Source of the DNA: Candidatus Cloacimonadota bacterium
Lineage (GTDB): Bacteria > Cloacimonadota > Cloacimonadia > Cloacimonadales > JAJBBL01
Assembly: GCA_020532365.1 (NCBI GenBank)
Contig: JAJBBL010000140.1
Location: forward strand, 1-5,510
Length of the DNA: 5,510 nt
Direction: 5' to 3'
Positions 1 through 5,510 of the stretch are shown here, piece by piece (the first letter of the stretch is position 1; each line of letters starts with the position of its first letter). Below the pieces are notes generated by a model. The model was not told where the DNA came from, did not search any database, and saw nothing but the letters and a program-made list of their open reading frames with translations. The translations under genes and the position numbers were made by a program.

Positions 1-1227
1 AAAGAGAAGAACGACAAAGCGGATGCCAAGATAATCTTCTTTAACCCACTCTCATTAACCACTGTAGAGGTAAGTGAAGAGGAATTAGAGGCATTTTATC
101 AAGAGCGTAAGGAAGAGTTCAGAGTAGCCCCTAATGCTCGCTATGATTTTGTTCATTTTGACTTGAAGCCGAGTGAGTCTGACAACAACGAAGTAAAGCT
201 TGAAGCGGATAGAATTTATGACTTATTGATGCAAGGTGAAGACTTTGCAGAGCTGGCAAAGGAATATTCACAAGATCCGAGTAATGCAGATAAAGGTGGA
301 GATTTAGGTTATTTTGGTCGTGGCCGAATGGTCAGAGAGTTTGAAGATGCAGCATTTAATACCGAAATTGGAAAAATCAGTAAGCCTGTCAAAACTCAAT
401 TTGGCTACCACATTGTCAAAGTTACCGGCAGAAGAACAAACAGCGATAAAGAGCAAGAGGTTGAAGCAAGCCATATTCTCCTTACTGTTGAGGCTTCAGA
501 GTCGACGAAACTTAACAACAGGATGGAGGCTGAAGTACTCTACGAGTTGATCAAGAAGAAAGGTTTTGATGCCGCTGTAGCTGAAAAAGATTACAAAAAG
601 AGTAAATCTGGTTTATTTGACGAGAAAGCTCAATACATTTCCGGTTTAGGTAGACATGAAGACTTAGTAAAGTTCGCCTTTAGCAACAGAGTAGGCGCGA
701 TGCCTGAGATAAAAGAGACCAGTAATGGTGACATATATGTTTTACAGTTAGCCGAGCGTCTCCCCGAGCGTTTTCAAGACTTAGAGGAGGTTCGCGGTCG
801 AGTTAAAGCTATGGCTGACAACGAAAAGAAGAGCAAAGAGTCCATTGTCAAAGGTAAAGAATTCTTTGCAAAATATAGTGTAGACAACTACCTTGAGAAG
901 GCAACTGAAGAGGGTTGGGACATAGTAGACGGTAAGGACATATTTGTCGAAAAGAGCTTACCTCAAATCGGCATTGTAAAAGAGCTCAACACCGGTATTC
1001 TTGCCGCTGACGAAGGCTCGTTCACTGATCTAATCGTCAGTGACAGAGGTGCTTACATTGCTTTTGTAGAGTCACGCACTTATCCAGATATGGAAGAGTT
1101 TGAGATTATGAAAGAGTATCTCTTGCAGGACTTAGAGAACCAAAAACAAAATATGCATCTCAACGAGTGGTATGAAAAAGCGCTCGAGTCCGCAAAGGTA
1201 GAGGACAACCGTAGTTACTTCTTCTAA
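1..1227 (+). CDS. Periplasmic parvulin-type peptidyl-prolyl isomerase / chaperone, PpiD/SurA-like (5' end missing)
   Basis: Frame 1 is open from base 1 to a TAA at 1225-1227, giving 408 visible codons; the true start and any signal peptide or membrane anchor lie upstream. Codons 20-45 (VEVSEEELEAFYQERKEEF and following) resemble the linker that precedes the isomerase domain in PpiD/SurA proteins. A parvulin (PpiC/rotamase) domain follows at about codons 46-144, with YSQDPS (89-94), GGDLGYF, GRMVREF (108-114) and FGYHIVKV (134-141). A second, degenerate parvulin-like module starts with ASHILL (156-161) and ends near NGDIYVLQL (242-250). A third fragment resembling the end of such a domain lies near RGAYIAFVE (349-357). 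The family assists folding of secreted and outer-membrane proteins in the periplasm. The visible C-terminal part is charged and probably helical, ending in SYFF. The lol and tamB-like genes downstream agree with an envelope role. The family is certain; the choice between PpiD and SurA type is not, because the N-terminus is unseen. Confidence 0.9.
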   Translation, partial: KEKNDKADAKIIFFNPLSLTTVEVSEEELEAFYQERKEEFRVAPNARYDFVHFDLKPSESDNNEVKLEADRIYDLLMQGEDFAELAKEYSQDPSNADKGGDLGYFGRGRMVREFEDAAFNTEIGKISKPVKTQFGYHIVKVTGRRTNSDKEQEVEASHILLTVEASESTKLNNRMEAEVLYELIKKKGFDAAVAEKDYKKSKSGLFDEKAQYISGLGRHEDLVKFAFSNRVGAMPEIKETSNGDIYVLQLAERLPERFQDLEEVRGRVKAMADNEKKSKESIVKGKEFFAKYSVDNYLEKATEEGWDIVDGKDIFVEKSLPQIGIVKELNTGILAADEGSFTDLIVSDRGAYIAFVESRTYPDMEEFEIMKEYLLQDLENQKQNMHLNEWYEKALESAKVEDNRSYFF

Positions 1228-1252
1228 TTGCAGAGCTGAATAAATATACATT

Positions 1253-1301
1253 AGAGAGGAGCCATTCCGCAATTCGGGGAAAGGTTTCTCTCTTTTTGTT
1301 T
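1253..1301 (+). terminator. Intrinsic-terminator-like hairpin after the isomerase gene
   Basis: Bases 1253-1263 pair with 1283-1293 (11 pairs, two of them G-T). After one A/A mismatch (1264/1282), 1265-1268 pair with 1278-1281, leaving a 9-base loop. The 3' arm runs straight into TTTTTGTTT (1293-1301). The hairpin begins 25 bases after the isomerase stop, the usual place for a rho-independent terminator. It is odd in that its T-tract touches the ribosome-binding site of the next gene (1302-1310), so it might act as a partial terminator or attenuator inside a longer operon. Pairing was worked out by hand; no folding energy was computed. Confidence 0.75.
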
Positions 1302-1310
1302 AGGGGAAAG
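1302..1310 (+). promoter_or_regulatory. Ribosome-binding site that sets the lolC start
   Basis: AGGGGAAAG lies six bases before the ATG at 1317. It supports that ATG over two alternatives. The in-frame TTG at 1296 falls inside the terminator T-tract and upstream of this site. The ATG at 1335 is preceded only by an A-run. Confidence 0.65.
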
Positions 1311-1316
1311 TGGGTT

Positions 1317-2561
1317 ATGTTTTTGAAAAAAAATATGAAGGGTTTCAATTTCCTTTTGTGGCGGAGTTTTAGACTTAACCGTCGAGGAGTAAAGGATGGT
1401 GAGTCTTTCTTTTCCTATGGAGGTTTTGCCCTATCGATAGCCATTCTGACCACCTCCTTGATATTATTGAGTAGCTACCAAAAGACCCTTAAAGAGGGAC
1501 TTTTAGGGGTTAACTCACATCTTTATATATTCAACCCGATCGATGACTTTATGACCCCTGCAGAGCTTGCAGAAACTGAGTATTTCTTGAATAATAAGCC
1601 TGAAGTTGAGTCGTATTCTTTAGTAAAACAGACTCAGGTGATGGGTGTCAATGATGAGAGCGTAAAAGGGTTGTTAGTCCGTTCAATTGAGTGGGAGCGT
1701 GACGATTTGCCGATAGAGTATCACAAATTTATCAAAGGTGGAAGCGGCAATTTAGTAGGGGCAAAAGATGTCGTATTAGGTATTGAGGCGGCTAAGACGT
1801 TAGGTGTGAAGGTGGGTGATGAGTTTCGCTTAGTCTCTCCCACAAGCTTAGAGTATACTCTTTTCGGGCTAAAGATGGGTGAGGAGCGGGTGAGAGTAGC
1901 AGGTCTTTTTCAATCGGGTATTTACGACACAGATTCCAATATAATATTTCTCAACGGGCCCTTAGTCTCAAAGCTTTTAGCTAATGGCGATAACTATTCA
2001 TTAATCGAGGTAAAACTTGGCTCAGAGTATGTAGAGAGGGCAAACGAACTGCAATATATGTGGACGCGCGAGTTAGATTTCAGCGTGTTGATTCACAGCT
2101 GGATCGATTTTAACGGCAATCTTTTTAGGATGCTGATAGTCCAGCGTTGGGTAATCTTTATCATTTTGAGCTTCATTGTTTTGATAGCGGCTTTTAATAT
2201 CATCTCCAGCACGACTACTTCCATCTTGGAGCGTCGCAAGGAGTTAGCAATCTTAAAAAGTGTGGGGTGTAACGACTCTTTTATCCATTTTCTTGTATTA
2301 AGTCGCGTTTTAGTAATCGGTTTACTTTCGGTAATAGGAGGGATCTTATTTGGAATACTCTTTGCTTTTTTATTGACCAAGCAGACCTTATACACTTTAC
2401 AGGGTGACGTATATTTTATAGAGCGATTTAGCTTCCACATCGACTTTTTCTTCCTCTTTTTAATCTTTGTAGTCTCTCTTACAATAGTTTTCTTTACCGC
2501 ATTGGTACCCCTCAAAAAAACTTCTCAATTGACAATAACTGAAATCTTACGTAATGGATAG
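1317..2561 (+). CDS. lolC: Lipoprotein-releasing ABC transporter permease, LolC/LolE family
   Basis: The product is a 414-residue inner-membrane permease expected to extract outer-membrane lipoproteins from the inner membrane and pass them to a periplasmic carrier (LolA in known systems), powered by the LolD encoded just downstream. The topology fits the family: one N-terminal membrane helix (about 33-53), a large periplasmic domain (about 55-270), then three helices (about 275-297, 322-353, 376-397). After the first helix, TLKEGLLGVNSHLYIF (57-72) matches the conserved LolC/E segment with LGVxxH. The segment before the third helix, TSILERRKELAILKSVG (301-317), is the cytoplasmic coupling region typical of FtsX-type permeases. 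A loop around 174-191 (SPTSLEYTLFGLKMGEER) lies where LolC carries its LolA-binding hook. Length is close to that of E. coli LolC and LolE (about 400-414 residues). The start at ATG 1317 is chosen for its Shine-Dalgarno sequence. No second permease gene is in the window, so lolC, lolE or the hybrid lolF are all possible names. Confidence 0.88.
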   Translation: MFLKKNMKGFNFLLWRSFRLNRRGVKDGESFFSYGGFALSIAILTTSLILLSSYQKTLKEGLLGVNSHLYIFNPIDDFMTPAELAETEYFLNNKPEVESYSLVKQTQVMGVNDESVKGLLVRSIEWERDDLPIEYHKFIKGGSGNLVGAKDVVLGIEAAKTLGVKVGDEFRLVSPTSLEYTLFGLKMGEERVRVAGLFQSGIYDTDSNIIFLNGPLVSKLLANGDNYSLIEVKLGSEYVERANELQYMWTRELDFSVLIHSWIDFNGNLFRMLIVQRWVIFIILSFIVLIAAFNIISSTTTSILERRKELAILKSVGCNDSFIHFLVLSRVLVIGLLSVIGGILFGILFAFLLTKQTLYTLQGDVYFIERFSFHIDFFFLFLIFVVSLTIVFFTALVPLKKTSQLTITEILRNG

Positions 2562-2606
2562 TTATTAGAAAACGTATTCAATGAGGGGTAAATGTCGTTA
2601 TTAGAA
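2561..2606 (+). repeat. 10-base direct repeat flanking the lolD start
   Basis: GTTATTAGAA occurs at 2561-2570, overlapping the last base of the permease stop codon, and again at 2597-2606, within codons 2-5 of lolD. The copies are 36 bases apart start to start. The flanking bases differ. It may be chance in AT-rich sequence, and no function is assigned. Confidence 0.3.
2583..2588 (+). promoter_or_regulatory. Ribosome-binding site of lolD
   Basis: GAGGGG ends three bases before the ATG at 2592 (five bases if only GAGG pairs). The spacing is tight, but it is the only purine-rich site near this start. The protein also begins at the expected point of the ATPase fold, which supports the ATG. Confidence 0.55.
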
Positions 2607-3272
2607 GCTGTTAGAATCACCAAGTCATACCCAGAGGGTGACGGTATATTAAACGTGCTCAAGGGTGTTGATTTGCAGATAAAAGAGCGAGAAACTATTG
2701 CTATAACTGGTGAGTCTGGATGTGGCAAGAGCACTCTTTTACACTTGTTAGGTTTGTTAGACAGCCCTGACAGTGGCGACATTGTTTACAAAGGTGCTAA
2801 GGTTGCCTTCAATCAGAAGCGAGTAGCTGAGTTTCGCAATCGCAACATAGGCTTCATCTTTCAGTTTCATTATTTATTAGACGACTTTACAGTAGTGGAA
2901 AACATTGCCATTCCGATGTTTATATCAAGTGGTAACTGGACTAAGAGCAGGGGGGAGGCGAAGAAGCTTTTAGAGCGGATCAATCTTAAGCAGCGGAGCA
3001 AGTATTATCCCAATCAGCTCAGTGGGGGTGAGCAGCAGCGTGTTGCCATTTTAAGAGCATTGATCAACAAACCGGAAATAATACTTGCAGATGAGCCTAC
3101 AGGTAACCTCGACCCTAAAAACAGTGAAGAGGTGATCAGTCTTATGTCCGAATTAAATGACGAGGCCGGTTGCAGCTTAGTTATAGTTACTCACAATCAG
3201 GAGATAGCAGATCGTATGGGTAAGCGGTACATATTGAAGGATGGTTTTTTAGAGGACGTCTCACTTTCATAA
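2592..3272 (+). CDS. lolD: Lipoprotein-releasing ABC transporter ATP-binding protein LolD
   Basis: This 226-residue cytoplasmic ATPase would drive the permease encoded 30 bases upstream. All ABC motifs are intact: Walker A GESGCGKST (40-48), Q-loop FIFQFHYLL with Gln91, signature LSGGEQQRVA (143-152), Walker B IILADEP with Asp167 and catalytic Glu168, D-loop NLD (172-174) and switch His201 in VTHN. Length matches the LolD/MacB/FtsE group (about 220-235). TGNLDPKNSEEV after Walker B and the FQFHYLLDDFTVVEN stretch are typical of LolD-type proteins. Sequence alone separates LolD poorly from MacB-type ATPases; the partner permease, which has the LolC/E architecture, decides the call. The start is ATG 2592. 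The stop TAA (3270-3272) is 12 bases from the next start, consistent with co-transcription and possibly translational coupling. Confidence 0.9.
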   Translation: MSLLEAVRITKSYPEGDGILNVLKGVDLQIKERETIAITGESGCGKSTLLHLLGLLDSPDSGDIVYKGAKVAFNQKRVAEFRNRNIGFIFQFHYLLDDFTVVENIAIPMFISSGNWTKSRGEAKKLLERINLKQRSKYYPNQLSGGEQQRVAILRALINKPEIILADEPTGNLDPKNSEEVISLMSELNDEAGCSLVIVTHNQEIADRMGKRYILKDGFLEDVSLS

Positions 3273-3279
3273 AAGGGGG
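3272..3279 (+). promoter_or_regulatory. Strong ribosome-binding site for the TTG start at 3285
   Basis: AAAGGGGG begins at the last base of the lolD stop codon and ends five bases before TTG 3285. Its quality and spacing make TTG the likely start. No in-frame ATG occurs until codon 99 (3579), well past the membrane anchor. Confidence 0.7.
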
Positions 3280-3284
3280 TATTC

Positions 3285-5510
3285 TTGAAAAACAAAAGAT
3301 GGTTATTCATCCTTCTCTTCTTCCTTTTCCTGATCAACATAGCGTTCTTCATAGTGACCAGGTTTACGAATTATGAGCTATGGCTAAAGACTTTTCTCGT
3401 TGAATATTTAGAGGAGAATTTCGAGCTCCAGACTACTGTAGAGGGCTTATCAATCAGCGATAAACATATAAAGTTAAACGGCATAGAGCTTTCGAACAAG
3501 GATAAAGACCTCTCCGTCAGGGTAGAACACGTCTATGTAAACTACAATCTTTTCCACGCTATTTTCTCTCGCACCAAGATGTTCAAAGTGGTGGAGTCGG
3601 TGACGATAGTAGAGCCTTCAGTAGATCTAAAGATAGATGGAACTATGAGGGACTCGACCAAAGAAACCAGTTTCAAGATACCGGAAAACATAGATTACTT
3701 CCAGTCGCTACACATCTCCAAAGGTATAGTCAGCATAGAGTATAGTGATGAACAGATCGAGTATCGTGACATATTTGAACAGATAGACTTGAAGGTAGAG
3801 ACTGGGCGTCAAGTTGTAGCCAAACTTATGTTAAACAAAGGGGATACGGAAGAGGATGACGTTAAGTTAGGGGAGACCGAGCTTTTAGTAGAAATAGCTG
3901 ACGGTGAAATAAAGAGAGCTGAGTACAATATTCATAGGTATAGCCCTGACACCTTACAGTTAAAGGGGATCGACAACACCGATTTTGAGCTCGAGTTGGT
4001 AGGTATTTATGACAAAGGCTTGATTCAGTTAAACGGTAGTTTGAAGGGTTTGGAAAGCTCTTTTTACGATCGAGATATAACTGTCCCTTACGTAGAGTTT
4101 TTACTATATGATGACCGTCTCTTTTTTAGAACTGAAGGGGCGTCTATCGATGAGAGTCGAATTGAACTGGAAGCAGAAATAGAGGATCTGTTCAAGACCC
4201 GTAAGCTTGTTTGTACTGCCGTAGTTGAGCGTATCCCGCTCGAATACTACCTCCCTGATATTATCTCCGACGTATCGGTAATTGCTAAAGTTAGCGGCAC
4301 GTTATCAGAGCCAAGGATAGACGCCACTATAGGTACTAAGCGGCTTCATTACAAAGATGAGAAAGTTGACAATATTGCAATCTTGGCTGAATACTATGAT
4401 AAGAAGGTGGATTTTAAGTTAGAAAACGCCCTCTGGCGTGGAAACGAGCTACAAGGAGTTGGTAATTATTACCCCGATAGCGGAGTAACGGTTCAGATAA
4501 ACCAGCCGGACTTAATATTTGTCGGCGATAAATTTGATGTGAGCGGTGATTTAGAAGCTACTTTGTCATACTACAAAGACTTAGAGATAACGGCACAAAT
4601 TGAAAACTTTATGTTTATGAGCGACAATATCACTTTGCAGAACTTCAACGTGCAGGGGAACTTATTCAAAGAACAACTAAGCGTTGCTTTTGACGGACAT
4701 AGGGTGAAGGGTGAACTATCAGGTGACATTTCAACCTGGCAAGGGGAGTTATCAGTAGATCTTTTTGAATACAATCTTAACAGTAACTTTGAAGCTAACT
4801 ACGTATATCTCAAGGCGTATCCCCATTTAACCGGGAAGCTTAAGCTCTCTTACTTTGACGACCTGTTGTCAACCGACGTCGATCTATCTCTCACTAACCC
4901 ATTGTATGGTGAGTTAGAGGGTGGTGTAAAATCTGGCTTTACTTTGGATTTACAAAACGACCGTTCTGATTTCAAATTAGCCACTCGCGGCTTTAAATAT
5001 CGTGGAGAGCCGGCAAGTGTGTCAATCAAAGCAAAAGGTACTGCAGAGAGGCTCAAATCAACAGAATTTACTATCAACGATGATTTAGCGGGCGACTTAT
5101 GGATTGATCGAGCTTCAGAGTTATCATTTGGTTTCTCCTTATTTGGAGAGGGGCTAAGGGTAGAGCGCTACCTGCGTTATCTCATTGAAGAGTATGACGC
5201 TCAGAAGTTTGACGGCACTATTAACTGTTCTTTTACTTTGGACTATCCCAACAATTTTAGGGGTAAAATTGATTTTGCAGATTTGACTTATAACAAGCTT
5301 GGGTATATCGATGGTAGTGCAGACTTATCTTATGACCGTACTGCCGACTCTAAAATGTTATACAAGAGTGACTTTAGTAAAGAAGGTCAACCGCTTTTCT
5401 CCTTACAAGGGGTAAGTGAGTTGGACAAACAGTTCGACACAGCTATAAGGGGTGAGGTTAGCAGTTTAGATCTTCATTCAATATTTCCCGAGTTAGACTT
5501 ATTTGGTCAG
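3285..5510 (+). CDS. TamB/AsmA-like translocation and assembly protein (3' end missing)
   Basis: The reading frame is open from TTG 3285 to the window edge (742 codons, no stop). The product begins MKNKRW followed by one hydrophobic helix (about 6-25), an uncleaved-anchor layout that places the rest in the periplasm. Residues 46-119 follow the AsmA/TamB N-terminal pattern: short strands, a KLNGIELS turn, then VYVNYNLFHAIF and SVTIVEPSVDLKIDG. The remainder is almost entirely alternating polar/hydrophobic beta strands with few cysteines. One typical TamB-type unit is GTLSEPRIDATIG (338-350) followed by KVDNIAILAEYYDKK. Known relatives (TamB, YhdP, AsmA) form long lipid-lined beta grooves bridging the two membranes and act in phospholipid transport; TamB also assists barrel assembly with TamA or BamA. 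E. coli TamB is about 1259 residues, so several hundred residues, including the diagnostic C-terminal DUF490 domain, probably lie beyond the window. The family is likely, but membership of TamB proper is inferred from architecture and neighbours. Confidence 0.72.
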   Translation, partial: MKNKRWLFILLFFLFLINIAFFIVTRFTNYELWLKTFLVEYLEENFELQTTVEGLSISDKHIKLNGIELSNKDKDLSVRVEHVYVNYNLFHAIFSRTKMFKVVESVTIVEPSVDLKIDGTMRDSTKETSFKIPENIDYFQSLHISKGIVSIEYSDEQIEYRDIFEQIDLKVETGRQVVAKLMLNKGDTEEDDVKLGETELLVEIADGEIKRAEYNIHRYSPDTLQLKGIDNTDFELELVGIYDKGLIQLNGSLKGLESSFYDRDITVPYVEFLLYDDRLFFRTEGASIDESRIELEAEIEDLFKTRKLVCTAVVERIPLEYYLPDIISDVSVIAKVSGTLSEPRIDATIGTKRLHYKDEKVDNIAILAEYYDKKVDFKLENALWRGNELQGVGNYYPDSGVTVQINQPDLIFVGDKFDVSGDLEATLSYYKDLEITAQIENFMFMSDNITLQNFNVQGNLFKEQLSVAFDGHRVKGELSGDISTWQGELSVDLFEYNLNSNFEANYVYLKAYPHLTGKLKLSYFDDLLSTDVDLSLTNPLYGELEGGVKSGFTLDLQNDRSDFKLATRGFKYRGEPASVSIKAKGTAERLKSTEFTINDDLAGDLWIDRASELSFGFSLFGEGLRVERYLRYLIEEYDAQKFDGTINCSFTLDYPNNFRGKIDFADLTYNKLGYIDGSADLSYDRTADSKMLYKSDFSKEGQPLFSLQGVSELDKQFDTAIRGEVSSLDLHSIFPELDLFGQ

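Noticed and set aside
163..165. TTG at 163 as the start of the isomerase gene
   Set aside because: The same frame is open back to base 1 and upstream codons encode a family-like segment, so the gene starts before the window.
314..550. Second + strand frame inside the isomerase gene
   Set aside because: It overlaps the parvulin domain coding in another frame, and its translation shows no recognisable features.
1296..1316. TTG at 1296 as the start of the permease
   Set aside because: It lies in the T-tract of the hairpin and upstream of a good Shine-Dalgarno sequence; ATG 1317 fits better and still gives a full-length family protein.
2093..2515. Minus-strand 140-codon reading frame opposite the permease
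   Set aside because: The translation is lysine-rich and low in complexity, it is antisense to conserved membrane helices, and it has no ribosome-binding site or family likeness; it is a shadow frame.
2529..2557. Possible promoter for lolD: exact TTGACA at 2529-2534
   Set aside because: No acceptable -10 box at 16-18 bases (TAATGG at 17 is poor), and the site lies in the coding end of the permease gene; probably chance.
2525..2782. Minus-strand 85-codon frame over the start of lolD
   Set aside because: It is antisense to the conserved Walker A region of lolD and has no features of its own.
4571..5077. Two small minus-strand frames (4571-4774 and 4850-5077) opposite the tamB-like gene
   Set aside because: Both lie inside a continuous long coding frame on the + strand with consistent beta-rich protein character; no independent support.
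3285..5510. Possibility that the long gene is a surface adhesin or a barrel protein
   Set aside because: A retained N-terminal membrane helix without a clear cleavage site, the AsmA-like N-terminal pattern and the lol neighbours fit a TamB/AsmA-type protein better.

Overview
The window reads as one co-directional (+ strand) stretch of a diderm (Gram-negative-type) bacterial chromosome devoted to outer-membrane biogenesis. The base composition is moderately AT-rich, with frequent TTA, GAG, GTA and ATA codons. No rRNA, tRNA, phage, transposon or CRISPR signal is present. The gene set (LolC/E, LolD, a TamB-like protein and a PpiD/SurA-like periplasmic isomerase) implies two membranes with a lipoprotein-sorting system. 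A lineage cannot be fixed from the sequence. The cluster layout and codon style would suit an uncultured diderm such as a member of the FCB group (for example Cloacimonadota), but that is a weak guess.

Layout: 1-1227 is the 3' part of a periplasmic parvulin-type peptidyl-prolyl isomerase/chaperone whose start lies upstream of the window. It is followed by a clear intrinsic-terminator-like hairpin (1253-1293) with a T-rich tail. Next comes a lipoprotein-releasing ABC permease of the LolC/LolE family (1317-2561), then its ATPase LolD (2592-3272). Last is a long, single-anchor, beta-rich protein of the TamB/AsmA-like type, which starts at a TTG codon at 3285 and runs off the right edge (742 codons visible). 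Gaps in the lol-tamB part are short (30 and 12 bases), so these three genes look like one transcription unit. All non-coding stretches are under 100 bases.

How they fit together: the isomerase would help newly secreted outer-membrane proteins fold in the periplasm. The LolC/E-LolD transporter would extract lipoproteins from the inner membrane. The TamB-like protein would span the periplasm from an inner-membrane anchor, in a family linked to phospholipid transport and barrel assembly. I see no new system here. The points worth a second look are the terminator that abuts the lolC ribosome-binding site, the single permease gene, the split parvulin motifs, and the TTG start of the tamB-like gene.
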